This document shows, one piece after another, positions 1 through 9,239 of a stretch of 64,000 nucleotides of DNA; position 1 is the first letter of the stretch; the number at the start of each line of letters is the position of its first letter. Position numbers and translations under genes: made by a program. The notes beneath the pieces were generated by a model, which saw only the letters and a program-made list of their open reading frames with translations, ran no database searches and was not told the origin of the DNA. This stretch comes from Nitrospirota bacterium. Lineage in GTDB: Bacteria > Nitrospirota > Nitrospiria > Nitrospirales > Nitrospiraceae. The stretch is from the NCBI GenBank assembly GCA_004296885.1, contig SCVN01000002.1, forward strand, positions 124,001-188,000, given 5' to 3'.

Positions 1-175
1 CGTCGGAACGTCACCGCAGCGCATATTGAGGGAGTCGGAGCGGCTGCTGCGCGACCTGGCCGCCTACCGGTCGATGATAAAGAAAAAGAACCCGTTTGGA
101 GATGGGCATGCCAGCGAGCGCATCGCGGATATCCTATGTCGGAAATTTCGAAAATCGAGGAAGGAGGACGCCTAA
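1..175 (+). CDS. wecB: UDP-N-acetylglucosamine 2-epimerase, C-terminal fragment (5' cut by window edge)
   Basis: Only the last 57 codons are present, in the frame starting at base 2, with stop TAA at 173-175. The fragment begins VGT and contains the segment NPFGDGHASERIADIL. This matches the conserved tail of the non-hydrolysing UDP-GlcNAc 2-epimerase family (typically NP[YF]GDG.A..I). The enzyme interconverts UDP-GlcNAc and UDP-ManNAc in the cytoplasm. The next gene encodes a UDP-ManNAc dehydrogenase-like enzyme, so the pair would make UDP-ManNAcA. The start and catalytic domain lie outside the window. The family call rests on the tail motif and the neighbour. Confidence 0.8.
   Translation, partial: VGTSPQRILRESERLLRDLAAYRSMIKKKNPFGDGHASERIADILCRKFRKSRKEDA
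161..167 (+). promoter_or_regulatory. Ribosome binding site deciding the wecC start
   Basis: AAGGAGG lies at 161-167, inside the end of wecB, ten bases before a TTG at 178. The TTG is two bases after the wecB stop. The ATG at 211 has AAAGGG only two bases upstream, and the ATG at 136 has nothing similar. This favours the TTG start. Confidence 0.5.
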
Positions 176-177
176 CC

Positions 178-1416
178 TTGAACATTGAGAAATGCGTTCC
201 CGAAAGGGACATGAGCCGCGTATGCGTCATCGGGTTGGGGCACATTGGTCTGCCGACGGCCAGCGTGCTTGCCACGGCAGGGGCCCAGGTCATCGGGGTT
301 GATGTCAATCCTCGGGTCGTCGAGGTGATCAACTCCGGCAATATTCACATTCAGGAACAGGACCTTGACGTACTCGTGAGAGCAGCGGTCCTTTCGGGGC
401 AGCTCCGGGCGACCTGTAAGGTCGAAGAAGCCGACGCGTTTCTCATTGCCGTCCCGACCCCATTTCGCGAGAACTATGCGCCGGACCTGACAGCCGTACA
501 GCATGCTGTGAATGCCGTGCTCCAGGTCGTCAAGAAAGGGAACCTGATCATCCTAGAGTCGACGTGCCCTGTCGGCACCACCGAGGATCTCGTCGCGGCT
601 CCGCTCGAAGAGCGGGGCTACAAGGTGGGCACCGATGTGTTTGTCGCCTATTGTCCGGAGCGAGTGCTCCCCGGTCAGGTGCTGAAGGAGTTGGTGGACA
701 ATGATCGGGTTATCGGCGGGATGACGCCGACTTGCGCGCTGCGGGCCACCGAGCTCTATGGGAAATTTGTGCGCGGGCAGTGTCACGTCACCAGATGCCG
801 GACGGCGGAAATGGTCAAGCTCGCCGAGAACGCCTATCGCGATGCCAACATTGCGTTCGCCAATGAAATGTCGATGGTCTGCTCGGAAATGGGCATCGAT
901 GTGTGGGAACTGATCGGACTGGCCAACCGTCACCCGCGGGTGAACATTCTACGTCCGGGGCCCGGCGTCGGCGGGCATTGCATCGCCGTGGATCCCTGGT
1001 TCATTGTCTCGCAAGCCCCGTCCACGGCCCAGCTCATCCGCAAGGCGCGTGAGGTCAATATGGAGAAGGCTCACTGGACCGTGGAGCGGATCATGAAAGC
1101 GGCCAAAGCCCTGGATCGGCCGACCATTGCCATACTTGGCGTCGCCTACAAAGCGGACGTGGATGATGTCCGGGAATCGCCGGCCCTGGAGGTTGCCAAG
1201 GAACTGCAGGTCTGCCAAGCCGGACGGGTTGTCCTCGTCGATCCCCATGTCCCGGAAATCCACGGCTTCGAGATGCGTTCGCTCGCGGAGGGTATCGCGG
1301 AAGCCGACATCGTCGCGGTCATGGTGCCGCACCGGGCTTTTCGCCCATTGCCGTCGCTTGACGGCAAGAAACTCCTCGACTTCTGCGGGCTGACCTCCGA
1401 GGTCCAGGATGCTTAA
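178..1416 (+). CDS. wecC: UDP-N-acetyl-D-mannosamine dehydrogenase (nucleotide-sugar dehydrogenase)
   Basis: Member of the UDP-glucose/GDP-mannose dehydrogenase family, which oxidises the C6 hydroxyl of a UDP-sugar to a carboxylate with 2 NAD+. The Rossmann motif GLGHIGLPTA is near residues 19-28, the linker-helix motif KLAENAYRD is mid-protein, and GPGVGGHC with the catalytic Cys is near residue 268. The C-terminal UDP-binding domain has GVAYKADVDDVRESPA. The length, about 412 residues, is normal. The substrate is inferred from the preceding wecB-like gene; UDP-GlcNAc 6-dehydrogenase activity is an alternative. The start is uncertain: TTG 178 has the best ribosome binding site, ATG 211 gives the conventional family N-terminus, and ATG 136 would overlap wecB. 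It overlaps the next gene by 8 bases. Confidence 0.85.
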   Translation: MNIEKCVPERDMSRVCVIGLGHIGLPTASVLATAGAQVIGVDVNPRVVEVINSGNIHIQEQDLDVLVRAAVLSGQLRATCKVEEADAFLIAVPTPFRENYAPDLTAVQHAVNAVLQVVKKGNLIILESTCPVGTTEDLVAAPLEERGYKVGTDVFVAYCPERVLPGQVLKELVDNDRVIGGMTPTCALRATELYGKFVRGQCHVTRCRTAEMVKLAENAYRDANIAFANEMSMVCSEMGIDVWELIGLANRHPRVNILRPGPGVGGHCIAVDPWFIVSQAPSTAQLIRKAREVNMEKAHWTVERIMKAAKALDRPTIAILGVAYKADVDDVRESPALEVAKELQVCQAGRVVLVDPHVPEIHGFEMRSLAEGIAEADIVAVMVPHRAFRPLPSLDGKKLLDFCGLTSEVQDA

Positions 1417-2401
1417 AGACCTCCGCATCGTTGTCTCGGGGGGAGCCGGAGCCATCGGCTCCAACCTGGTAGCGGCTCTCGCGGCACGCAACACGGTGGT
1501 GGTGGTTGACGACCTCTCCTCGGGGGTGGCGGAGAACCTGCCTCCGTCCGTTGATCTGCTCATCGGCGATATCCTTGATCCGGATATCCTGGCGCGCGCG
1601 TTCCGCGACACGACGCAGGTCGTGTTCCATCTCGCGGCCCTGTTTGCCAACCAAAACTCCGTCGATCACCCCGAACGGGACCTGCAGGTCAACGGCCTGG
1701 GCACCCTGCGGATGCTCGAGCAGGCCAGGCAGGCGGGAGTGGAGCGCTTCATCTATGCCTCCTCCTCCTGCGTCTATGGGCCTAAGAGCCGGAAGTGCAG
1801 CGAGGACGACGTCGAATTCCATCCTGAAACGCCCTATGCTTTCAGCAAGCTGCTCGGCGAGCGGTACACGAATTTCTTTCACCAGACCTACGGTCTGCCG
1901 ACTGTGATCGTCCGGTATTTCAACGTCTATGGTCCGGGCGAGCGGCCCGGTCTGTATCGCAACGTCATCCCGAATTTCTTCGCCAGGTCGTTGAAGAACG
2001 AGCCGCTGGTGATCACGGGAGATGGGACGGAAACGCGGGATTTCACCTTTGTGACCGATGCCGTGGCGGGCACAGTGACCGCAGCTGCCAGCGCCGCGGC
2101 AATCGGGCATACCTACAACATCGGAAGTGGAGTTGAGACGCCGATTCTCTTGCTGGCCGAGGAGATCAACCGGGTGACCGGCAGCACGGGCGGAATCCAC
2201 TTTCAACCCCGCCGGCACTGGGATGGCGTGCGGCGCCGCAGCGCCACCATCGAAAAAGCCACCACCGATTTCGGCTACCAGCCGAAGGTCGCGCTTCGGC
2301 AGGGGCTCGATCATACATCGAGGTGGTTCAAGGCGCAGGTTGCGGCCGGAAACATTTCGCCCGAGCAGATGGCGGTGGGGCAGGCGAGCCGGAAATCATG
2401 A
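1409..2401 (+). CDS. NAD-dependent nucleotide-sugar epimerase/dehydratase (extended SDR)
   Basis: Extended short-chain dehydrogenase of 330 residues. The NAD-binding motif GGAGAIG is near residues 11-17, HLAA near 76, a catalytic-Ser segment SSSCVYG near 113, and the YxxxK pair in YAFSK near 143-147. RYFNVYGPGE is typical of UDP-glucose 4-epimerase-like proteins. It probably epimerises or dehydrates a UDP-hexose or UDP-HexNAc in the cytoplasm; the exact substrate is not determined. The start overlaps wecC by 8 bases, and its TGA overlaps the ATG of the next gene (ATGA), suggesting translational coupling. Confidence 0.8.
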   Translation: MLKDLRIVVSGGAGAIGSNLVAALAARNTVVVVDDLSSGVAENLPPSVDLLIGDILDPDILARAFRDTTQVVFHLAALFANQNSVDHPERDLQVNGLGTLRMLEQARQAGVERFIYASSSCVYGPKSRKCSEDDVEFHPETPYAFSKLLGERYTNFFHQTYGLPTVIVRYFNVYGPGERPGLYRNVIPNFFARSLKNEPLVITGDGTETRDFTFVTDAVAGTVTAAASAAAIGHTYNIGSGVETPILLLAEEINRVTGSTGGIHFQPRRHWDGVRRRSATIEKATTDFGYQPKVALRQGLDHTSRWFKAQVAAGNISPEQMAVGQASRKS

Positions 2402-3297
2402 CTAGACACGTCGAGTGGAACAGCAGCAGTTGGACCGAAGGCAACAGGGATCTCCGGCGAGACGACCGCATGGGCAGCCGGCGTTTGTTCATACTGCTTC
2501 CCGCATACAATGAGGAAGAAGGCATCGAGAAACTCCTGTCGAGGATCGACCGCATTTGTCAGAACTACGCGATCCAGACGCAACTTGTGATTGTCAATGA
2601 CGGGAGTATCGATCGTACCCGTGCGGTTATCCGTTCCTTTGCGGGCATGCCGATCACGCTGATCGATTTTCCGGTCAATCGAGGAATCGCCGCCGTGTTC
2701 GCCGCGGGCTTCAAGTGGATCTTATCGAATGGGAAGGACGAGGACTTTTGCGTCACGTTCGATGCCGATAATACCCACAATCCCTACGTCGTGTTGGATA
2801 TCCTCGACAAACTGTTAGATGGCAATGACATCGTCATCGCCTCACGATTTCAGCCCGGAGGCGGAGTGGTCGGCCTGCCGTGGTTCCGTCGCGCGATGAG
2901 CAATGTCGTCGCCGTATTGTTGCAGAATTTCGTCGGCCTTCCCAACGTGCGTGATTACTCGACATTTTATCGCGGGTATCGCATTGCGCTGATCCGCAAA
3001 GGATTCGAGTCATTTGGGGATAGGCTGATTGAGGGACAGGGCTTCTCCGCTATGGCCACCCTCCTCGTGAAGCTCGGGCAACTGACGGACCGGATTGCGG
3101 AAGTACCTCTCCGCATCAGGTATGATCTCAAGGAGGGCGGCAGCGGGTTGCCTATTTTGCGGACGATCCGGGGGTATCTGTGGTTGCTGCTTCGATATTG
3201 GCGAGGAGAATGTAGCCCTGCCGGTGCGGGTGCTCTTTCCCCTGCCGGGTCAGGTCCGGGACCGGCATCGATGAAGGGTCCGGGAACCAAACGGTGA
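2398..3297 (+). CDS. Glycosyltransferase family 2, polyprenyl-phosphate sugar transferase-like
   Basis: GT2 (GT-A fold) enzyme of about 299 residues. LLPAYNEEEGIE near residue 30 begins the fold, NDGSIDRT follows, and DADNTHNP near 121 supplies the metal-binding DxD-type motif. The arrangement resembles dolichol-phosphate mannosyltransferase-like enzymes, which load a sugar on a lipid carrier at the cytoplasmic face. No C-terminal membrane segments are seen. The chosen ATG overlaps the previous stop (ATGA); the frame is open further upstream to 2323 but without need. The next gene is a GT-C enzyme that could use the lipid-linked sugar. The sugar is unknown. Confidence 0.78.
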   Translation: MTRHVEWNSSSWTEGNRDLRRDDRMGSRRLFILLPAYNEEEGIEKLLSRIDRICQNYAIQTQLVIVNDGSIDRTRAVIRSFAGMPITLIDFPVNRGIAAVFAAGFKWILSNGKDEDFCVTFDADNTHNPYVVLDILDKLLDGNDIVIASRFQPGGGVVGLPWFRRAMSNVVAVLLQNFVGLPNVRDYSTFYRGYRIALIRKGFESFGDRLIEGQGFSAMATLLVKLGQLTDRIAEVPLRIRYDLKEGGSGLPILRTIRGYLWLLLRYWRGECSPAGAGALSPAGSGPGPASMKGPGTKR

Positions 3298-5219
3298 TTT
3301 CTCAGGGCTTGGAAAACGCCGGGTGCTCCGGGGTGTGCAGGGCCACCTCCGGATCCACCATTGTAGCGTGGGTCGGGACCCGTCTGGCACTGCTGCTCCT
3401 GGTGGGCATCCTTGTCGTCGGCGCGATACTGCGATATTCGCTGATCAGTTATGGGTTGCCCGAGGTGTACCACCCGGATGAAATCAATCTCATGCACGAA
3501 ACGTACAAATTTTGGTTCAGCATTTTGAACCTCAATTTCTCGCTGTCCACGAACCTCTTCTCGCACTTGCTGACCTTGGTGCACGCAGCCGATTACTTGC
3601 TTTGCCGCCTCTCGGGTGCGTGCCAGGCCGCTTCGGATTTTCAGCAGATGGTCCTCCTCGACGATCCTTCGCTCTTGCTCGACGGGCGCTTTCTGGCAGC
3701 CACCTTTGACATCGGGAACATCTATCTCACGTATCGTCTCGGCGTGCTGCTCTTTGGAACCACCGCCGGTGTCATCGCAGCCTTGGGCTATGCGGTGACA
3801 GCGGTGCCCGTCGCGGCCGCGGTCTGGGTTAAGATGGACAGCGTGACCGCCTTTTTCATCCTGCTTGCCCAGATTGCGATCATCCGGGCAATGCAAGTCC
3901 GGAAGCGGGCAGGGTGGTATGCTGCGGGAGCCCTCACCGGACTTGCCCTTGGAGCGAGGATCAATGCCGTTCCCCTGGTGCTCGCGTTGATCATCGGGTT
4001 CTGGTGGCAGACTCGTGAGACGGCGAGGTCGGCTCCGTCGTCCGCTGCGCCGCTCGACTGGAAAGTCTTGGCGGGCTCCCTCGGCGCTATGGTCGCCACC
4101 TATCTTCTTGTCTCGTTCAGACTCACCGAAGCCATTGCCCATCTTGTCGGTCAGCGCCGGATCTTCTGGACCCATCCCTATCTCGAGGTGATGGTGTCCA
4201 AGGCGCTCAATGATTGGCAGGGGAATGCGTGGCTGATGATCGCACGGAATGCTGATTTCTATGTGGCCGTCCTGCTCGGCACCGTGGGAGCGCTCGGCCT
4301 GCTGGTCATGGCCACGGCCCTAGTGGTGACCGCGATTAATGGAAACGCGTCCGCCCGGCTGTCTTTCATCTTTCCCGGGCTCTATCTGTTTCCCCTGCTG
4401 CTGTATTCGACCTACATGAGCCATTACGTCCTCTTGTTGCTGCCTTTTTTATTCTGCTATCTCGGATTCCTACTGCAAGGAATGGCGGATCGCATCAGGA
4501 GTGTGGCTCCGCAGGTGGTCGGACCGATTCTGGCGGTGGCGGTGGCCGTCATCCTAGTCTATCCGGCGCAGGTGACGGCAACGTATGTGGGGTATCTGGC
4601 TGATACTGCTCATCAGGACACCCGGCTTCGGGCCATGAACTGGATCGAGGCGAATGTTGCGGATGGGGAATCCGTGGCCATGGAAAAGCATCACGAACTG
4701 CCCGCCCTGGTCCCTCCCATCCACGAAACTCCAGCAGAAAATCGTGAAAAGCTGCTCGCGACGCGGGATCTCGGGTTGGGATCCGGCAGGGCGCGTGAAG
4801 CACAGCTGCGGGAACCCCATTCCCCCTCGTACGTCATCATCAATCTGACGATGGAATCGCCGTTCGGGGAGCGAGGCAAGCCTTTCGAGAATGCCTATGA
4901 CACGGACTTGCTGCGGCGGCAAGGCGTGCGGTATGTCGTCCTGGGCGAACACGTTCCGCAAAGCTATGTGCCCAAGGCGGTGGGTGCCGCCTTCCCCAAG
5001 AAGCGCGAGGCGTTTCTGGCCTGGCTAGGAATGAATGCAGAACTGGTCGGGGATTTCCCGCCGCAAGGCGATGAGTCCACGGTGAAAGTGGTCCGGTTAT
5101 TGTCCTGGTTCATGGTGGATCCTGGAGTCATGATCTACCGATTGGAGCCGATCAATGGCTCGCTTGTGCAGGGAGGCTCTCGAGATCCCGACCGCGCCGG
5201 GTCCACCTGCGGCTCGTGA
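3294..5219 (+). CDS. GT-C fold membrane glycosyltransferase (GT39/ArnT-like)
   Basis: A 641-residue multi-spanning membrane protein. A hydrophobic helix near residues 30-48 is followed by the loop YHPDEIN near 58-64. This acidic first periplasmic loop is typical of GT39/PMT and ArnT-like enzymes that transfer sugars from polyprenyl phosphate. Several hydrophobic segments follow (about residues 100-400), then a soluble C-terminal domain of about 200 residues. The GTG start overlaps the previous stop as GTGA. Together with the upstream GT2 this looks like a two-gene module for adding a side sugar on the periplasmic side. Acceptor and sugar are not known. Confidence 0.72.
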   Translation: MISQGLENAGCSGVCRATSGSTIVAWVGTRLALLLLVGILVVGAILRYSLISYGLPEVYHPDEINLMHETYKFWFSILNLNFSLSTNLFSHLLTLVHAADYLLCRLSGACQAASDFQQMVLLDDPSLLLDGRFLAATFDIGNIYLTYRLGVLLFGTTAGVIAALGYAVTAVPVAAAVWVKMDSVTAFFILLAQIAIIRAMQVRKRAGWYAAGALTGLALGARINAVPLVLALIIGFWWQTRETARSAPSSAAPLDWKVLAGSLGAMVATYLLVSFRLTEAIAHLVGQRRIFWTHPYLEVMVSKALNDWQGNAWLMIARNADFYVAVLLGTVGALGLLVMATALVVTAINGNASARLSFIFPGLYLFPLLLYSTYMSHYVLLLLPFLFCYLGFLLQGMADRIRSVAPQVVGPILAVAVAVILVYPAQVTATYVGYLADTAHQDTRLRAMNWIEANVADGESVAMEKHHELPALVPPIHETPAENREKLLATRDLGLGSGRAREAQLREPHSPSYVIINLTMESPFGERGKPFENAYDTDLLRRQGVRYVVLGEHVPQSYVPKAVGAAFPKKREAFLAWLGMNAELVGDFPPQGDESTVKVVRLLSWFMVDPGVMIYRLEPINGSLVQGGSRDPDRAGSTCGS

Positions 5220-5238
5220 TTCATAGAAGAGAGGCGAT

Positions 5239-7050
5239 ATGAAAATCATCGGGTTTCATTGGGATCATCACTCGAGCGTCGCCCTGCTGGAAGGCGCTAC
5301 GATCACGGCATGTGTCGCCGAGGAGCGGTTCACGCGCATCAAGAATGAATCGCGATTTCCCCGTCAGGCCGCCGATTTTTGCGAGCGCATGGCCGGCGGT
5401 CGAGGCAAGATCGACGCCGTCGCCATTGCCACCCTCGACAAGCTCTACGATTATTATCTCCTCAACGTCATGCAGAGCTTCAGTATCGCCGATTTCATCC
5501 AGGAGCAACACCTGTTCTGGAAACCGTGGTTCTATGAGGGGCGGCGGGATCTGCGGATGCGGCATCTCTTTCCGCAATACATCGATCGTACGCAGTATCC
5601 GCAAAAATATTGGTCCGTCCTTGGACAGGACGAAAAACGCGAAGAGACCTTTGCGGCCGACGGCGATCAACTCGTTGCCGATCACTTCGGGCTTCCCGTG
5701 GAAAAAGTCAGGCGGTATGACCATCACACCTGCCATGCCCGCTATGCCCTACATGCCTCCAACTTCCATGACGGGCCGGTCTTGGTCTTGACGGTCGACG
5801 GGTTCGGAGACGGCGCCAATGCGACCATCTACCTGAAGGACGGAGACGAGCTGGAACGGCACTACAGCACTCCCGATTGCACGCTCGGCCGGTACTATCG
5901 GTATATCACACTGATGCTGGGGATGCGCCCGCTGGAGCATGAATACAAGGTCATGGGACTGGCTCCCTATGGCCGGGGCAAGCAGATCGAGCGGGTGCTC
6001 AATATTCTGCACCGGACCCTGCAGGTCGAGGGGACCCGGTTTGTGCCCGGCCCTGACAAGCCCCGCGACAGCTATTTTCCGTTCCGCGATCTCTTCGAGG
6101 GCATCCGCATGGACTACATCGCCGCCGGGCTGCAGCTCTGGGTGGAGCAACTGCTGGAGCAATGGGTGGGCAACGTCGCCAAGCATTTCGATGTCTCGAC
6201 CGTCGTGATGGGCGGTGGCGTGGCGATGAATGTCAAGGCCATGGGGCGCCTCGGCCAGATGCCCTGGATGAAACGGTTCTTTGTTGCGGGGAGCAGTTCA
6301 GATGAATCCAACTCCATGGGCGCGGCCCTCTGCTGCGCGGCCGAGCAGGGCGTGAAGCTCGGGAAGGCGGTGCCCTCCCTATACCTGGGATCGCCGGCGG
6401 AGGCCGAGGCGGACATTCTGGCGAAGGCGCGAACGGACGGGCACGTCGTGGTGCGCAATCCCTCGGAGGATCAGATCGCCGACGCGCTGGCGGCGGGCAT
6501 CGTGATCGGCCGTTGCGTCGGTCGAATGGAGTTCGGCCAGCGGGCTCTCGGCAACCGGTCCATCCTGGCCGATCCGACCAGCCCGGAGGTTGTACCGCGC
6601 ATCAATGCGATGATCAAGAGCCGGGACTTTTGGATGCCCTTTGCGCCGGTCATCCTGGATGTCTTCGCGGAAGAGTATTTGCTCAATCCCAACGGGGTCG
6701 ATTCCCCGCACATGACGATTGCCTATCACACCACCGACGAGGGATTCCGGGTGCTTCGGGCGGCCTGTCATCCGGCGGACCGGACAGCGAGGGCCCAAAT
6801 CCTCCGCCGGGAGCAAAATGTCTCCATGTATTCGCTGTTGGAGGCGTTTCTGCGACGAACCGGACGCGCGGGACTGCTCAACACGTCGTTCAATCTCCAC
6901 GGCTATCCGATTGTGCGGGACACGGCCGACGCCTATGATGTGTTCAACCGGACCGAACTGGATGCCCTGCTGACAGCCGACGCGCTGGTCCTGAAGGCTG
7001 CCTGCCAATACAGGCCAACGTCGCCGGATTTGGCCTCGCAGGGCCGATGA
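5239..7050 (+). CDS. NodU/CmcH-type O-carbamoyltransferase (first copy)
   Basis: A 603-residue carbamoyltransferase of the NodU family, which uses carbamoyl phosphate and ATP to carbamoylate a sugar hydroxyl. The N-terminal domain starts KIIGFHWDHHSS and has the metal-binding pattern DHHTCHARYAL near residue 160. GGGVAMNVK lies mid-protein. The C-terminal carbamoyltransferase domain has MEFGQRALGNRSILADP near 430 and LLNTSFNLHG near 547. AGAGAGGCG lies just upstream of the ATG. A second, divergent copy is at 18877, and the two bracket the nonulosonate module, so the two sugars or positions carbamoylated probably differ. Confidence 0.88.
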   Translation: MKIIGFHWDHHSSVALLEGATITACVAEERFTRIKNESRFPRQAADFCERMAGGRGKIDAVAIATLDKLYDYYLLNVMQSFSIADFIQEQHLFWKPWFYEGRRDLRMRHLFPQYIDRTQYPQKYWSVLGQDEKREETFAADGDQLVADHFGLPVEKVRRYDHHTCHARYALHASNFHDGPVLVLTVDGFGDGANATIYLKDGDELERHYSTPDCTLGRYYRYITLMLGMRPLEHEYKVMGLAPYGRGKQIERVLNILHRTLQVEGTRFVPGPDKPRDSYFPFRDLFEGIRMDYIAAGLQLWVEQLLEQWVGNVAKHFDVSTVVMGGGVAMNVKAMGRLGQMPWMKRFFVAGSSSDESNSMGAALCCAAEQGVKLGKAVPSLYLGSPAEAEADILAKARTDGHVVVRNPSEDQIADALAAGIVIGRCVGRMEFGQRALGNRSILADPTSPEVVPRINAMIKSRDFWMPFAPVILDVFAEEYLLNPNGVDSPHMTIAYHTTDEGFRVLRAACHPADRTARAQILRREQNVSMYSLLEAFLRRTGRAGLLNTSFNLHGYPIVRDTADAYDVFNRTELDALLTADALVLKAACQYRPTSPDLASQGR

Positions 7051-7064
7051 GATAAAGGGGAGCC

Positions 7065-8153
7065 ATGCAACAGGACACGACCAAAGAGAGCCGGGCAGGA
7101 ACAACGAGAGATTGGGGGATGACACTCACCAATCCGTCGATCAAGACCGACATCAACAAGCGGATCCACGACATCCTCTTCAAGGAGGACCCGGAGAAAG
7201 CCCGGCGGTTCAAGGAATACCGGCAGGCGTTTGACCGGGCCGCCCATCTGGACGTGGAGCTGGACTTCCCGATTCACCTCATCGTCGAAGCGATCTACGC
7301 GTGCAACTACCGCTGCCCGCAGTGTTACCTGGGAATTTCCCAGTTCAAGAAGCAATTCGGCGGGCAGGGACTCATGTCCATGGAGAGCTATCGCAAAATC
7401 GTGGACGAAGCCGAGCGGTACCGGACTCCCTCCATGCTGCTGAACGGGGTCAACGAGCCGCTGCTCGACGACCACCTGATCGAGCGGATGCAGTATGCCC
7501 GCGATCACGGCTTCATCGACATCCATTTGCATTCGAACGGAGAACTGCTGACCGAGGAATTGTGCCATCAGATCATCGACGCCGGCTGCACCCGCTTCAT
7601 GATCAGCCTCGACGCCTTCAGCGCGGATACGTTCTCCAAGATCCGCGTTGGCGGAAACTATGACAAGGTTCTCGAGAACGTTGAAATGTTCCTGGAGGTT
7701 CGGCGAAAAAAAAGCGCGGAACTGCCGGTCTTCCGCGTCAGCATGGTCCGGCAGAAGGCCAATGAGCACGAGATCCAACCGTTCATAGACTACTGGGTGC
7801 CGCGGGCCGACTATGTCTACATGCAAACCTATCAGGAACTCGTGAACACCCGGAACTTCAATTACTATTCCAGCGCTCCCGACGAGATTCCGCCGAGCTT
7901 CCGGTGCGAGCAGCCCTGGTATGCCATGTTCATCCGGCCGAAAGGCGACGCGTTGCCCTGCTGCTCTTTCATGAACTATTATCTCAAGATGGGAAACGTG
8001 TTCGAAACGTCCGTCCATGACGTCTGGCATGCGCCGCCGTATCGGGAGATCCGGGCCCTCCACCAACGCGGCGAGTTCTATAAAAACGATGCCTGTCAGA
8101 AATGCGTGACCGGCATGTCACCCGAAGCAGCGGCGGAGGAAGTTTCCTCTTAG
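7065..8153 (+). CDS. Radical SAM/SPASM-domain protein
   Basis: A 362-residue radical SAM enzyme. The [4Fe-4S]-SAM motif CNYRCPQC has cysteines at about residues 80, 84 and 87. A C-terminal SPASM/twitch-like region (CEQPW, CC, then CQKC) would bind additional iron-sulphur clusters. Such proteins carry out radical modifications of peptides, sugars or cofactors; no substrate can be read from this sequence. AAAGGGGAG precedes the ATG at good spacing. It sits between a carbamoyltransferase and a Gfo/Idh/MocA oxidoreductase. The same radical SAM plus Gfo/Idh pairing recurs at 58.3-60.5 kb beside the second nonulosonate genes, suggesting work on the sugar or its precursor. Confidence 0.82.
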   Translation: MQQDTTKESRAGTTRDWGMTLTNPSIKTDINKRIHDILFKEDPEKARRFKEYRQAFDRAAHLDVELDFPIHLIVEAIYACNYRCPQCYLGISQFKKQFGGQGLMSMESYRKIVDEAERYRTPSMLLNGVNEPLLDDHLIERMQYARDHGFIDIHLHSNGELLTEELCHQIIDAGCTRFMISLDAFSADTFSKIRVGGNYDKVLENVEMFLEVRRKKSAELPVFRVSMVRQKANEHEIQPFIDYWVPRADYVYMQTYQELVNTRNFNYYSSAPDEIPPSFRCEQPWYAMFIRPKGDALPCCSFMNYYLKMGNVFETSVHDVWHAPPYREIRALHQRGEFYKNDACQKCVTGMSPEAAAEEVSS

Positions 8154-8255
8154 CGATCGATCGCTGGTTGCTGGACCGGCTGATGTTTCCTCCTGCCCAT
8201 TCGCGCGCCACGTGGTTCAGCCTCGACCGGCCTTCCGGAAACCTTCAAGTAGCTT

Positions 8256-9239
8256 ATGAAATTGGTGGCGGTTCTCGGGACCGGCAGCATCGGCACGAGG
8301 CATCTCTCAGTCCTCAAGCAGATCCCTGGCGTACAGCCGGTGGCGGTCCCTGCGCATCCGGAGAAGGTGAGGGAATTAACCATGGCGGGATATACGGCCG
8401 TAGCCTCTCTTGAGGAGGCGGTGAAGCGTGGAGCAAGCCGCTGCATCGTCGCCACCGACACGAGGAGACATGTGGCGGACGGGATGGAGGCGGTGCGGTG
8501 GGGCCTCGACCTGTTGGTCGAAAAACCGCTGTCCACGGACGCTCCGACAGCGAACCGGCTCTATGTGGAGACGCTGAACAGGGGACGGCAGTTGTATGTG
8601 GCGTGCCTGATGAGGTTTCCTCAGTCCATGACCAAGTTCCGCCAGTGGCTGCCCGAGATCGGCCTGCTGCACGCGGTCCGGATCGAGTGTCAGTCCTATT
8701 TGCCTGACTGGCGGCCCGCAAGACCCTATCGGGACTCCTATTCCGCGCGGGCCAAGGAGGGGGGCGTGCTCCGGGACCTGATTCATGAGATTGATTACGC
8801 GGGATGGCTGTTCGGCTGGCCGGACGCTGTCCAGGCCAGGGTGGTGAATTTGGGACGGCTCGGCATCGCAGCGGACGAAGCCGCGGACCTGTGGTGGGAA
8901 GGCCGCGATGGCGTTCAGGTCTCCATCCGTCTCGATTACCTGTCCAAACCGACGCGGAGGGTCATGACCGCATTCGGAAGCGGCGGAACTCTCGAGTGGG
9001 ACGGCGTCGCAAACGCCGTGACGCTTCGTTCGGAGAGGGAGCCTCTCAAGGAGGCCGTCTGCCGGCAGACAAAGGATGAGATTCTGTTGGACCAGGCACG
9101 CGCCTTTTTGGGCGAGGTCCCGGAAGCAGCGTCATCCCCGCTGGCCACGGGTTGGGAGGGAGTCCGGGCGCTGGCCGTCTGTGATGCGGCTCGGCTGGCC
9201 TCCGCGGGACAGCGAGAGGAAAGGGTCGTCTATCCGTGA
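8256..9239 (+). CDS. Gfo/Idh/MocA family NAD(P)-dependent oxidoreductase
   Basis: A 327-residue oxidoreductase. The N-terminal Rossmann motif VLGTGSIGTRHL spans residues 6-17, and VEKPLS with the family EKP motif is near residue 89. The C-terminal alpha/beta domain includes DLIHEIDYAGW, the region holding the catalytic Asp/His in this family. It probably oxidises or reduces a hydroxyl of a (nucleotide) sugar. No strong ribosome binding site is visible before the ATG. The 102 bases before it hold no gene. It sits immediately upstream of the CMP-transferase and may belong to nonulosonate precursor formation; this role is inferred only from position. Confidence 0.82.
   Translation: MKLVAVLGTGSIGTRHLSVLKQIPGVQPVAVPAHPEKVRELTMAGYTAVASLEEAVKRGASRCIVATDTRRHVADGMEAVRWGLDLLVEKPLSTDAPTANRLYVETLNRGRQLYVACLMRFPQSMTKFRQWLPEIGLLHAVRIECQSYLPDWRPARPYRDSYSARAKEGGVLRDLIHEIDYAGWLFGWPDAVQARVVNLGRLGIAADEAADLWWEGRDGVQVSIRLDYLSKPTRRVMTAFGSGGTLEWDGVANAVTLRSEREPLKEAVCRQTKDEILLDQARAFLGEVPEAASSPLATGWEGVRALAVCDAARLASAGQREERVVYP

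Noticed and set aside
8153-8164. Palindrome GCGATCGATCGC at the end of the radical SAM gene
   Set aside because: Single short palindrome with no partner copy, stem-loop or T-tract. Likely chance.
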